Assembly (NCBI GenBank): GCA_030435675.1
Contig: CM059622.1
Span: 3,472,001-3,536,000 of the forward strand
Direction of reading: 5' to 3'
DNA length: 64,000 bases
Source of the DNA: Steinernema hermaphroditum
Taxonomy: Eukaryota > Nematoda > Chromadorea > Rhabditida > Steinernematidae
Made by a program: the position numbers and the translations under genes
The notes under the pieces: model-generated
Databases searched by the model: none
What the model saw: the letters and a program-made list of their open reading frames with translations, nothing else
What the model was told of the DNA's origin: nothing
Shown: positions 10,414 to 20,463 of the stretch, piece by piece
How positions within the stretch are numbered: position 1 is the first letter of the stretch
How the letters are laid out: the number at the start of each line of letters is the position of its first letter

Positions 10414-10822
10414 AGAGCGAAGACGCGTGACTGCGAAGAACGCCGCGAAGAACCGGACCATTGTGATTCTGTGTATGCAGAAGGTCTTGTATTTGGTTGT
10501 GACTTACATCTGCTTGTAACGTTGCTTGGTGACAGTAAACGGTTAACTGTACACCTTTCGTGTTTCTTTGTGGGCGAACATAGTCGTGTTGCGTACCACT
10601 ATCTGCTTTGATCCTCTTCGTCACCCGGGACGAACGATCACTGCTTTCTCGCGGAACTTAGGCCGACAACACTCGGGTTGTCGCGATCTAAGTCGGTATT
10701 GTACTGCAGTCTTGTGGATTTACCGCGTGGCGACAGCGGTTTGCGTACTTAGCGTGGCTTTGCGCATCTCGTTGTTTTTGGCGAGCATTCACTGCAGTTT
10801 GAGCGACCGCTTGCGTGGAACT

Positions 10823-10828
10823 TATAAA
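10823..10828 (+). promoter_or_regulatory. TATA box candidate
   Basis: ACTTATAAAGGGAG matches the core-promoter TATAAA consensus in a GC-rich context. It stands 145 bp upstream of the ATG of a short open frame and about 300 bp upstream of an AATAAA signal, defining a compact possible transcription unit. Confidence 0.4.
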
Positions 10829-10967
10829 GGGAGTCAGAGCGGAGGAGCCATTCTCCCGCATCGACCTTTTTCCACAATAACCAGAGATCCGTATTTGTCG
10901 ATTATAAAAGGGGGTGTTTTGACGGTCGGGAAAGGGCATAGAAAGTTTGGCATCCTCAAGTTGAAAG

Positions 10968-11120
10968 ATGCCGACGTCGACCGTATCCCGCCTTCCGCCG
11001 CCCCGTGACAATTGCCCTTTAAGGATCCACCCAGCTGCCGTCGGAATGAAAAAGGAACCGTCGTCGCCAAAGAAGCCACTGTTCTCTTTGCGCTCCATTG
11101 TGATATGTACCGTGTCCTAA
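10968..11120 (+). CDS. 50-aa open frame in a compact TATA-to-AATAAA unit
   Basis: A short frame (MPTSTVSRLPPPRDN..., basic PSSPKKP centre, hydrophobic RSIVICTV end) lies between a TATA box at 10823 and an AATAAA at 11119-11124. The stop codon overlaps the polyadenylation signal in the string CCTAATAAAG. Longer frames are open on the minus strand over the same DNA, so the coding claim rests only on the promoter/poly(A) arrangement. No homologue is recognised. Confidence 0.27.
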   Translation: MPTSTVSRLPPPRDNCPLRIHPAAVGMKKEPSSPKKPLFSLRSIVICTVS

Positions 11121-11124
11121 TAAA

Positions 11125-11146
11125 GGTTAAATTACCCAAGTTTGAG
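11125..11146 (+). ncRNA. SL1-like spliced-leader sequence followed by a 5' splice site
   Basis: These 22 nt equal the nematode SL1 leader except at position 5, where T is A; the invariant core ATTACCCAAGTTTGAG is intact. It is followed directly by GTATCT, a usable donor, which is the layout of an SL RNA gene (leader plus donor). Chance occurrence is very unlikely. However, no Sm site (AATTTTTG type) and no convincing SL-RNA stem-loops are seen in the next 80 nt, and no 5S rRNA gene is nearby. It could be a variant SL RNA gene, a decayed SL RNA pseudogene, or the 5' end of a retrocopied trans-spliced mRNA. It starts immediately after the AATAAA of the preceding unit. Confidence 0.5.
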
Positions 11147-11531
11147 GTATCTCCACACCGCAACCTACTACTATTCACTCTTCTATCCAGATAGCTAAGA
11201 CCCGCGTGGCAGCATCCAGACATACCACTGAACCATCGCGGCGACCGCACATCACAAAAAATATTAGAAACTCTAGAGATAGACGACAACACATAGCTCG
11301 ACTGAGAGGACAATCGACGGCCATAAGCGGTCGCTGTCCCATAGTAAAATTCGTAGAAACTACTCAATTTTGTCAATTTTCTGCTGTGAGTAGACATTGC
11401 AAAATAAAAGCATGTTTACAAAATTGGCCATTTTTTATGTATCAACCCAATAAATGTTTGTGTGTAGGTTTATTCGCTTGCTTCATTCGTTTAGAACACA
11501 AATAAAAACGACAGAATCATCCGTTCCGTCA
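11147..11531. other. Intergenic between the SL1-like site and the GST gene
   Basis: No gene recognised. The first 60 nt would be the intron-like half of an SL RNA if the leader is functional; only a tiny TATC/GATA hairpin is seen near 11186. The 3' flank of the GST gene occupies the right end, with AATAAA-like strings on the minus strand. Confidence 0.35.
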
Positions 11532-12627
11532 TTAAAACTTCTTGACCAGTTTCCTGGTAGCGACATATTCCTTGATTCCAGCCAGACCATAAACATACTC
11601 AGTGAACTTCTTGACCTCTGGGAATCCAAGGAGCAGATTGGGAACACAATTGGAGTATCGCTTGTAGAGATCGCCGATGGCCAAGTCGGCCCAAGTGAGC
11701 TGATTTCCGACAAGATTCTGTCCGTTGGTGGTAAGTAGGTGTTTTTCGAGGCGCTCAAGGAAAGGTCGAAGGGTGTCGGTGATTTCAGCTTGCACTTCTT
11801 CTGTGTGTTCCTGAATCATCTTCTTGATAAGTCCGTTCGAGATCATTGTCTGGTAAGTCTCCTCGATGGTGTCGACCCAGGCATCGGCTTCCGCCGCTTC
11901 CCAGTCATTAGCGCCGAGCAGATCTGTAATCATAACAGAGAGGCTATTTCATTTCAAACATGGGATTTAAGTGAAACGAGCGAGTTGTAGGCGTTGACAC
12001 CTGACCAGAGATGGACATGCACGGAGCGAATCGGCTGGCCATTCAGCGTCTCATTGCTCCCTGTGTCAGCCACACTCAGCCGGCTCACGGATTGGCTGAG
12101 TGTGGCAAACCGGTTGAACGGCTAATACGGATATACGACCCGTCGCTGTCCCTGATTGGGATGTTTTTTAAGCTAATTGAGAGAGAAATTTCGGAAACAT
12201 TCTGGCGTCCTCATTTCTCTAAGCTTCTGGAGCAAATGTACCATTTACTGGGCTTCATTTCATCCTTTATGACCTCAGGTGGTCCAAAAGGGGATTGTTT
12301 TTGCCACGCAGGTGGCTTCAGTAATCGGCAAAAAAGGCTTCACCTAATCCAGTCACTTGTCTCTTTCCTTTTACTAAATTAACAACGAAAGAACTTACTC
12401 AGCTGCTTGGCAAAGTACCGCGCAATCGCGATCGATTGAGTCAACACCTTGCCGTTCTTCTCCAAAATCGGAAGCTGTCCACTCAAGTAGTTTCCCTTTA
12501 ATTTCGGCCAATCGTCTTCGTTGACGTTCACCATTTCATAGGGAATATTCCCGTAGGCAAGGAGAATCCTCGTCACTTCGACGCGACCGCCGATTCCATC
12601 GAACCAGTGCAGCTTGTAAGCAACCAT
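11532..12627 (-). CDS. Glutathione S-transferase, nematode sigma type, atypical active site
   Basis: Two exons (12627-12399 and 11923-11532) joined in phase 1 across a 475-bp GT-AG intron give a 206-aa protein, the normal length for nematode sigma GSTs. The N-terminal thioredoxin-like half keeps the glutathione-site features QLPILE (cis-Pro) and the TQSIAIARYFAKQL helix. The C-terminal helical half runs from NLLGANDWEAAEADAWVD to the end. GSTs conjugate glutathione to electrophiles in the cytosol. The oddity is the N terminus, YKLHWFDGIGG: family members usually read YKLTYFxxRG, with the catalytic Tyr at residue 8. Here residue 8 is Trp (codon TGG) and the usual Arg is also changed. The protein may have lost classical activity, use another residue, or act as a binding protein. 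Confidence 0.93.
12069..12106. repeat. 13-bp perfect inverted repeat in the GST intron
   Basis: GCCACACTCAGCC (12069-12081) and its exact complement GGCTGAGTGTGGC (12094-12106) are separated by 12 nt, making a stable hairpin inside the single GST intron. It may be the tip of an old MITE; no target duplication is obvious. Confidence 0.6.
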
Positions 12628-13740
12628 CCCGGGCGAAAGCCGAACAGAACTGCTGTTTTCGTTTAGTTGCGCGGCGACGCCGCGCTGTGGAAGCCTCGCG
12701 GCTCCACCTGCCTGCACACTCAGTGACGGGACACAAACAAACAAGCAATCGATACGTTGTTTTTGCACACGTGTTTACTTGGTGGCAGATTGAAACTGGA
12801 TTCCTACGCATCCTGTGGATGTGGATATGAAGTGTTAAAGAGATGTTCGTTGACTTCGCAAGGCCAAAGGAAAAAAAAAGTGAATATGGAGGTGGTCAAC
12901 ATATTCTGATGTCATGACCTTTGCTGAAGACCGCCGAGATGTGCAAATGGACACGTCGACACCAAAGCTGTTTTAAGTCACCTGATTTCGGTGATCGCAT
13001 ACGAGACGACAACCACTACAAGTCACAATTACTCACACTTGATTAGCTGCTCAAAGCGTGAGGATCAAACGTCAGAGAAAAGAAAGAACCGCACCGGTCG
13101 GGCTGAGATGTAGTGGATCGTGACGATGTTTAGTTCCGGCACGATATGCCACTAACTGTTCATATTTCGTACCCCGTTCCAAGGGGATAGTTTGATTTCA
13201 CGCGTGTGACCGATTGGTGTGTACCATTTGAAGTGGTTCCCTTTTCCTTCGTACTATGCATATATTGTGAAATACTCCAAACGAAGCGAATACTTTTATT
13301 TTTCTACATATTAAAAATGATCTTTGAGATTATTTTAACCATGTACAGTTAAGAACATATATGCAACTAAGTAGACAGCGCTGAAATTTTGAGAAATGCT
13401 TAGTCGTTTCAACCAATGCGTAGCTGCTTGGAGAGGGCTGTAGATTATAATTAACACTAACACACTTTAACCACATTTACGCTGGATTCGATCCATTATT
13501 ACTAGAACCGCTACCGTATTAACCGCTTTCTGGAGGCGGGCCATTGTTCCAGTTATCATTCGATGAGGACTTCTTTGTGATGCCAGTCGCTTGTGCCCCT
13601 CCTTGTTTTCCTGGAAAATAGGGTTGTCAAGTATTTGAAAAGCGATATCGAATCTACCACTTAAGATGGGCGAATTCTTAAAAAAAACTAGAAACACTCC
13701 AAAAAAGGTATGCTACTCCTCGCAATAGCGTATAGTGCGC
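12628..13740. other. Upstream region of the GST gene
   Basis: No gene recognised. The first ~150 bp upstream of the GST ATG is GC-rich and presumably includes the promoter. The remainder is AT-richer single-copy-looking sequence. Confidence 0.4.
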
Positions 13741-13796
13741 CGTCCTGGCTCATTGGTGCGTTTCGCTTTCATGCGGTGCGAGGGTTCGGTTCTCCG
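13741..13796 (+). repeat. tRNA-like head, possible SINE remnant
   Basis: TGGCTCATTGGTGCG (A-box-like, from 13746) is followed 36 bp later by AGGGTTCGGTTCTCC (B-box-like, from 13781), with TTTCGCTTTCATGCGG between them where an anticodon arm would lie. The spacing and order fit an internal pol III promoter. The arms do not fold into a full cloverleaf, so this is not called as a tRNA gene. A tRNA-derived SINE fragment is the best reading. Confidence 0.3.
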
Positions 13797-14949
13797 TTAA
13801 GTCCGCATTTTTGTGTGTTCGAATAACATTCGACTCGATATCCAATGTTCGATATGCGAAACGGTATTGGAGAGGCAATAATCGCGTATTCGACAACCCT
13901 ACTGAAGAATGAACATCACTTTCCGGAAATTTAATTTTTTTTGTCTTGGTTTCCATTTCCGGGATTTTCGTTATTGTATTGGGTTGGTGCATTGAAAATG
14001 TCAGATCATTTTGTGATTATTTACAGAAACAAAACACAAAGATTTCAGACAAAGTATTCATCGTTCTTATGTACAACTTCAGTCCACTTTACAGGCAACA
14101 TCCGGATTCCTCGTTTGTAGAATACGCGGGGTTAAAAATTGAAAAAACCTTTTTGTTCCGATTTTCGACCTCTTAACCTTATTTTGGATAGTTTCTTTTG
14201 ATATCGTCACTTGTGGATGAGCACAGGTGAGAGTAAGATAGAGCTAAGACAGTGCTATATAGACAACAAAAAATAAATCTCTGAGTTTGAAGTAGAGAGC
14301 TTTTGTGGAGGTCGACTTGGAAATACACGGCCTCGGGCAGTCGGACGTTTTGTCGATCCAAGGGTCATTTTTTCCACATTTGGCCTCTATTTCTGTGAAG
14401 TACAAATGAACTCGTGGAGTCACTATGTAGGCATAGTAGCTACGAGCGACAGCTACCTGATGCATATCCCCATTGTCTGTTATAGTACTTAACCAATTGG
14501 AAACGTTAGAGTTAACGGAACATGGTGATCCGAGAAGGCCGTCTTTTTGAGATTAGCTCATGTTGTGATATATGACAAACACAACGATAGGTGCATTTCG
14601 GAAGGTAAGACATAACGGTGTACGTGATTGGCAGCAATCAACGTCCATCACACAATTAAAACTATAGGAATCCCGTACATCACTTCGTATTTCGCAATTG
14701 TGAGGTACCAGATTAAGGACCGTCATACTGGGATACTTCTCCATGATCAGGAAGAATGCAATGGACAAGGGGAAAATCATAATGTAGGGTTATAGTTCAC
14801 TGTACTCCACAATGCGCCCATCAGTTGTTCCCTGTGAGTAAATACTGCGAAATTATGCCATGTTTATGTCACTGACATTTTCAATGCACCAACCCAATAT
14901 TTGTTGTGGTCGTTGGAATTCTCTAAGTCTGATAAATGTGTTGGGATCA
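13797..14949. other. Intergenic
   Basis: No gene recognised. Frames near 13946-14176 and 14553-14780 are short and unsupported. Confidence 0.4.
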
Positions 14950-16411
14950 TTAAAATTCTCCGTTTTGAAAACGTCTGCTTCCTAGCAAAAACGATTTCGC
15001 AAACATGTACTCACCGTTCTCCTTCTCTGTTCCTTCATATGGCTCAGCCATACAGATTATCGTCGGTATTTCACGCGCAACGTCCTCCCACTGCATGTTG
15101 TCTACGGTTAATTTCACGAGTATCTGAACCAAAATAATCATCAACGGAACTTCTAAATGCAATTACTTCTGTTGGTCCAGCGTTATCAGGTTGGCCTTCT
15201 AGCCAGTTCGACCATGTCGGCTTTGAGCCATCAGCCATCCATCTGAAGCTATCCTTCCCCCACTGTTCGCCTTCCGGAATGGCGAGACCAATGGCTGCTC
15301 CGTGTGTTTTGTCGATATTCAAAGCTTTCAAAGCGTCGTTCTGTTCTTTGTTGTCAATCTTGACCGGAAGCGCATTCTCGTCTTCACATAATTTCATCAA
15401 CTCAACCCGAGTCTTCCCAAATACATTCCATAAAATTCCCTAGAAGCGATTAATACGATACCTCTTCCTTGCACTATGAGCGTGAAATATTGTTTGCCAT
15501 AAAACTTACAATTTTAACCATTCCAATGTACTTCCTGAAACTCTCCATGTATTGGAAGTTCGCTGGATGGCATGTGGATGAGTCTGCAATCCGGACCATC
15601 GTAGAAGGACAGCACACAGGTTTTGAGAGGTGAAGTCCCTTGAACTCCGTTCCATTGGGACAGCAAATGTCCCTTCCATCTTGCTCCTGTTGAAATGTGT
15701 AACCTTCTCGGCAGCAAGGTCCTTCTTCTGGGCAACACATTTCATCCTCGCCGTCTATCTTCTTAGGACGAGTGTTCTCAGGACAACAAACTTCCGTTCC
15801 ATTCGGGTGTTTGTGCGCATAGCAGCATTCAGATCCATCGAGAGCCTTTTGACCTTCGGGACATTCGACTAAACAGACTACATATCGAGAGAAGAAGAGT
15901 TGACAAAACCCACCAGGTGTGCAGCTAGGGTTGTTGGCCTTCGTGATACAGTAGGTGTTCTGAATTCATTCAATTTTAGTTATCTTTGGTTCATGATGAC
16001 TCACCATACGCTTCACTTCGTTGCATATTTCCTCGCCTGCTTCACAAGGTCCTTCGAAGAACTTCCTCACTAAATGTGCTCAAAGTGCGCAAATTAATCC
16101 ATCAGAGAGCTACCGTCCATCTTCGATGTGTCATTGCACTGACAGCCATCCTCTTTTGGGCGTGTGTCAAGTATGTACGCTTGATAATTTTTGGGCGAAA
16201 TCTCATCAGTAAAGCTGATGTCTTCAAGAAGATTGCAGTACATTCCTCTGAGGTCCATCATCGTATAATAGGCGATCCTTTTTTCCTTGTAAGCATGAAT
16301 CATGCACTCCCACTTGCTTTTAACTATATTTTTACTGTCGCTTTTCTCCGAACGTAAACGATACGGCCATTTTGAGTACCTCACTCGAGACTCCACGCAC
16401 TGGACCAATGC
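14950..16411 (-). CDS. PAN + CCP-rich + C-type lectin protein (paralogue B)
   Basis: Six visible exons read 16411-16114, 16069-16005, 15959-15914, 15868-15510, 15439-15167 and 15123-14950. All are GT-AG and in frame, giving 404 residues plus a missing 5' exon; the first visible exon starts in phase 0 without an ATG. Domains in order: a PAN-like module (CVESRVRYSKWPYR, ECMIHAYKEKRIAYYT, CQCNDTSKMDG); a link with FEGPCEAGEEIC; a cysteine-rich part with repeated CCP/CC pairs (MCCPEEGPCCREGY); and a C-type lectin domain (KLCEDENALPVKIDN, AIGLAIPEGEQ, FRWMADGSKPTWSNWLEG, QPDN, WEDV, IICMAEP). The QPDN and WED motifs resemble a galactose-type calcium/sugar site. The Cys expected after WxD is absent. 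A strong donor (ACG|GTGAGT near 15023) inside the last exon leaves the C terminus uncertain. Probably secreted and glycan-binding. Confidence 0.86.
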
Positions 16412-16711
16412 CTAAACATACGGTGATGCGAAGATTGAGCCCCGGAAAATTGAGCCCCACAAATTTGAGCCCCGGAAGATTCAGCCACAGAATATTTATC
16501 CAAAGAATATTCATACGCATGATAGCTTGCACTATTTGACAATTTTTTTGGTGCGAATGTATTGGTGACTGCAGAAAGAGATTCCAAAGTTTTAGCCCGG
16601 TGTGCTTGCTTGAAAGATGCTGGAAGAACGCAGGCAGGCATGAAGTTTGTAAAACGACGAGCGACGGACGGTGATCAGTCACCAGGATAAGACGACCGTG
16701 CACTCAAGTCA
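16412..16711. other. 5' intron/exon zone of paralogue B
   Basis: This interval should contain the missing first coding exon (start codon and signal peptide) of the PAN/CTLD gene on the minus strand. The frame from an ATG at 16703 (MHGRLILVTDHRP...SLVVLQTSCLPAFF) is a candidate with a modest hydrophobic stretch, but no clean donor was settled on. Confidence 0.3.
16434..16493. repeat. Four 15-bp minisatellite units
   Basis: Units of 15 bp start at 16434, 16449, 16464 and 16479, with consensus ATTGAGCCCCGGAAA; the fourth is diverged. They lie in the presumed 5' intron of the PAN/CTLD paralogue B. Confidence 0.85.
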
Positions 16712-16757
16712 CTTCTGAGAGAGCGAGTGGACGACCTGCCCCATAGGACATAAACTA
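16712..16757 (-). promoter_or_regulatory. Upstream motif shared by the two PAN/CTLD paralogues
   Basis: The plus strand reads GAGAGAGCGAGTGGACGACC and then ATAGGACATAAA. The same string, GAGAGAGAACGAGTGGACGACC followed by GGGACACAAA, lies at 22222-22270 upstream of paralogue A. Conservation outside the coding part suggests either a shared promoter element or simply recent duplication. Confidence 0.4.
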
Positions 16758-17148
16758 AAGACTCGAGTTTCATGGAGAAGTTCGATTTCTAGCTCTTATC
16801 TGATTTCTCTTTAGTGTTACATCAATGCTGGTTAATTTGGTTCGCATAGCACATGAAAACACATCGAAATGGACTAATCATATGCAAAACGAACTTACAA
16901 GAAGCACAACGACGCGTCGTATCATGAGGTCTGCCATCCGTCCGAATGAAAGCCTGGAGACGAAAGAATATCTTCCTATCTTCCTTTATCACCATAGGGA
17001 TAGACTAAAAGTCAAATCAACGTCTACGGCATCCCAGAAAACCAAGAAATTGGCCCATAAATTAGACGAGTCGTAAAGCAAAAGCGCACTTTCGCTGGCG
17101 ACAGACGTCGTCTACGTGGATACTTATGTGACTACTTAAGCCGCGTTC

Positions 17149-17345
17149 ACGAACCTTCCGACGCGACGCGACACGACGCGACACGACACGACGCGACGCG
17201 ACGCGATCTGACATTCGTGAACGGGTGTTCACGAACGCGCCGATCGTCAGCCGACGCGACGTCGTGCGACTGTCGGCCGACGTCGCGTCGCGTCGCGTCG
17301 GGAGGTTCGTGAACACTCATGGTCGGCCGACCGTCGGCCGACGCG
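17149..17345. mobile_element. CpG-rich MITE-like element, copy 1
   Basis: It starts GTTCACGAACCTTCCGACGC and, near 17314, ends with the inverted form (CGTCGGGAGGTTCGTGAAC), one mismatch apart. Between them are arrays of CGACG/CGACACGACG and an internal junction TTCGTGAACGGGTGTTCACG. A second copy lies at 19130-19317. No clear target duplication or reading frame was found. Confidence 0.6.
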
Positions 17346-17989
17346 ATTTTGCCTTATGATCCAAAATATCAAAACGGTTTGAAATTCTCGGCGGATGCCT
17401 TGTGCGAGGTCCGAATTTTTTGATGTCTACAGGTTACCCATGGTGCGTAGACACCGATTTTCAGCCCGAAACGAATTTTTTGCTTGACGACGCTGGTCAT
17501 CGATGAGCTTATGGCCATGACTCTCCACGTTGGGGAACTTCTCATGTTTAAGTGGATTTGGTCCGTGTTTTGTCATGGTTGGCAACTGTGACCTCTTCTA
17601 GGAACATTCGCAGGTTCGGTCGGGTCAAAATTAGGAAATGCCGCATGTTCGTATCCATTTGTGAGGACCTTGAATAGGCGATTTTAGAACTTTTTAGAGA
17701 TACGAGAAAAGTTTCGTAAATGTCGTAGGTTCGACTCACTGACAACAGGTCATAGTCGGGAAAATTCGCACATTCGGTTAAGTTGGGAATCGCCACAGAA
17801 GGGTGATTTATGCCAACTTTGCCGGTTTTTGGTGTGGGTAGGTTAATCTGCGACCCACCCCTGGTCCCGCCACGAACACCCAAACACTTTTCTAGGTAAA
17901 TATCCAGTGGTAGCCAGAAAGTGGTAGACACATTGATAAAGCACGAAAAAACAGCTAATTCTCGGTCAAATTCTACAATTGCGTTCGAA
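17346..17989. other. Intergenic, between repeat elements
   Basis: No gene recognised. A minus-strand frame of 153 codons (17548-18009) lies here but runs into the repeat array and has no support. Confidence 0.35.
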
Positions 17990-18160
17990 AGTGACATGCT
18001 CGGAGGCATGTCACTGAATTGCGACGCAATTGCGTTTTGCGTTTGCGTAATTGCGTTTTGTGAAACCGAAGAATTGCGTTTTTACGCAATTGTGTTTTGT
18101 GAAATCGACATTTGCGTCGCAATTGCGAATTGCGTTTGCGTTTGCGCTTTGTGAAATCGG
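17990..18160. repeat. Palindrome plus AATTGCG tandem array
   Basis: A 10-bp perfect inverted repeat (AGTGACATGC, 6-nt loop, GCATGTCACT; 17990-18015) is followed by about 145 bp built from units like AATTGCGTTTTGTGAAATCG, also present in inverted form (CGCAATTGCG). The same layout, short tandem units used as palindromic arms, recurs in the neighbouring elements. Confidence 0.7.
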
Positions 18161-18175
18161 CCCCAGGGGTATCGG

Positions 18176-18640
18176 GTAAATTTCGCGGATGGTAAATTCC
18201 GCGTAGTGTAAAAGGGTAAATTCCGCGGACTCGTTGGATTCCAAACGTGCTCAAAGCGAACGTAGGACCATGTATCCCTACAAATTTAGGCTGCGAGCGA
18301 GCCGCAGGCGAGCTCTGTATTCATTTTCTGGAACATTTAGGCTTGGCTTATTCTCCGGCTTAGGCTCCGGCTTAGGACTATGCCTGTTGATTTAACGCGA
18401 GCCCGAAGGGCGAGCCCTGTTGTCTTAACAGCTTCGCTGATATCCTAGTACTTCTGACCTAGATTCCAAATTATGGAGTTCTGTATTCATTTGGATATCC
18501 CAAAGTGTATAACCTGATGCATCCTACAAAATTTCTGCAAGAAATGAAGGCTAACATGAGCTATAATAACCGAACGAATATTTTGAAAGTCCGCGGAATT
18601 TACCATCCGCGGAATTTTCCCATCCGCGGAACCTTCCCAT
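18176..18640. mobile_element. Modular element, copy 1: core with TTCCGCGG inverted arrays
   Basis: The left end holds three units of GGTAAATTCCGCGGa (18176-18232). The right end holds three inverted units (TCCGCGGAATTTACC; 18590-18640); GTAAATTCCGCGGACT has its exact complement on the right. Between them is a core at about 18339-18432 with GGCTTAGGCTCCGGCTTAGG, TATGCCTGTTGATTTAA and the self-complementary GAGCCCGAAGGGCGAGCCCT, then TGTTGTCTTAAC. The same core recurs at 32.6 kb and, decayed, at 46.1 kb, but with different end repeats. No coding frame is present. Class is unknown. Confidence 0.65.
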
Positions 18641-18880
18641 AATCTCCACCAGGGCTGCGCAACTTTTGAGTTTTGAGTTTTTGGCAAAACTCGACCCAAA
18701 ACTCGGCCTTAAAACACTGTTCATGCCGGACGTGAGCGGCGCTTTTCGCCGGCATCACTGACACTGGCTAATCGCCGAAGGTCGACGACAGCCGACAATC
18801 TCCAAAAGCTGCTGTTCCTAAACTTAAACGGCTTTCTGGAAGGCTTTGCCGAAGAAACGAATATTCCCGATGTGGCCACC

Positions 18881-18986
18881 CCTGAAAGATCAATAATTAC
18901 GGTATCTCATTATTTTTCTTTTTTGAAATCCCATTGTCAGAGAAAAAAGAAAAATAACGAGATACCGTAGTTATTGATCGTTCAGG
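18881..18986. mobile_element. Foldback element: 44-bp arms, 18-nt loop
   Basis: Arms 18881-18924 and 18943-18986 are complementary at 41 of 44 positions (CCTGAAAGATCAATAATTAC against the complement of GTTATTGATCGTTCAGG). This makes a long, nearly perfect hairpin of 106 nt. It is most likely a MITE of foldback type. The stem is longer than a usual animal pre-miRNA, but such hairpins can feed small-RNA pathways. Confidence 0.75.
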
Positions 18987-19129
18987 GCAAAACTGCCGGT
19001 GCCACTTAGAGGGCATCGGATTTTCTCTCTCGTCGTCTGCTAGCGCTCCCCGCGAACGGTCGGAATTGTCCCTAGTATATATTGCGGCCTACAGGTAATG
19101 GGTGGGTTTCGGCTCGTGATAGGGTTTGA

Positions 19130-19317
19130 GCCGATCGTCGGCCGATCGTCGGCGGGTGACACTCGTGAATGGGTGTTCACGAACGCCAATTGTGGCCCGA
19201 CGCGACGCGACACGACGGTCGCCCGACCGTCGGCAGACGTCGCGTCGGTGCGTTCGTGAACATCGATCGGCTGTGATCGCGTCGTGTCGCGTCGCGTCGG
19301 GGGGTTCGTGAACGCGC
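19130..19317. mobile_element. CpG-rich MITE-like element, copy 2
   Basis: It shares with copy 1 at 17149 the junction (A/T)TCGTGAAxGGGTGTTCACG, the CGACGCGACGCGACACGACG arrays, and an end reading GTCGCGTCGGGGGGTTCGTG. The two copies are in the same orientation about 2 kb apart and could also be the two ends of one larger, nested element. Confidence 0.6.
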
Positions 19318-20463
19318 CTTTACGCTACTGCATTCATCTCAATCTGTACTGAATCTTGGAACACAATCCCTTTTATCTGGAAGATCGCAAAGGGTATAGT
19401 GCTCAGAGAAGCGAACTGAACCTAACGGTGTCTCAGGTGAGAATAGCGAACATTTGCTTGGTAAACTGTACAAACTCGCGATCATAAACACAAACACAAA
19501 CAGTACAATGTCGCTGGGTATAAGACTTTTTTTGGAACGACCTGTGCCATATTGCGAGAGGCGAAGGAAGCAACTCATTATGACTACACTGACGGATTGC
19601 TTTGTGACTCGCATATTTGCTCCACTTAACTAGGTGCCCTAACGCGCTCTATGTCCGTGAGAAGGGATGCGATATCCTTTCTCACCGACGCCATATTAGT
19701 TTCTCACCGGTGATTCCCAAGTGACCCAGTGTACACATAACGAGCATCTGATAGTCGGTCAAAAACCACAGTCAAAATTGTGAGCGTATTTTGCAACTGC
19801 GGGGCTCGCATCTGCTTTGGAGAGATCAATCCTTGGTACTGGAGTTGCGTCTTCGCTGGTCCTCAGAGCGTCGGCGACCTTCAGGGTGACTTCTCACGCA
19901 GCGTTGGGCGTCGGATTCCTGGCGTCGGACATCTTTTTGTCAGCGGTGGTGGGACTACGGCTTCCGGGTGTCCCAATTCCCTCTGGAAGCCGGAAAACTC
20001 ATAACTGCCACGGCGTTTACCATCAGACCAACGAGACACTCAGAGAGCAACTGAGGAACCGACCGCTCGTCACCGCGACACGACATTCTCTGCTAAATTT
20101 GGGCCAATGGACCTCTTTCAAAATTCACAACCTAGGCCTAGCTATAGGTAAAACGAGAATGATATTAATATTAATACAGTAGTGATGAAGCCTACACAGT
20201 GCCTGGCTTTTAGAGTTCTGGTAGACATCACAAGGAAGTCGAGCAGTGAGTTTGGTGATAAGTTAGATAAGTCAGAAGACCTCAACGAACCACTCAGATG
20301 TCTCATTCACCTTTCAGGCACCATCCGATAACGTCTCTTGTTCTATCAAGCCATTATCCACAGAGCAACGGGAAAACAGTGGTTATTATCAGCTCAATAT
20401 GCGTCAGATCAATTCACAAAGGACGTCGAGCTGGCTGCACCCCTAATTGCTTTTCGTCAAATT
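19318..20463. other. 3' flank of paralogue A; intergenic
   Basis: No gene is established. A minus-strand frame (19614-19339) contains a hydrophobic run DIVLFVFVFMIASLYSLPSK followed by a short Cys-containing tail, reminiscent of a small secreted peptide. It has no other support. Plus-strand frames at 19780-20182 are unsupported. Confidence 0.3.

Noticed and set aside
13741..13796. A functional tRNA gene
   Set aside because: A- and B-box-like blocks are present, but acceptor and D stems do not pair and the length is short. Kept only as a possible SINE remnant.
18650..18720. Another hAT element starting CAGGGCTGCGCAA
   Set aside because: The left end looks right, but no matching TTGCGCAGCCCTG end or 8-bp duplication was found downstream.
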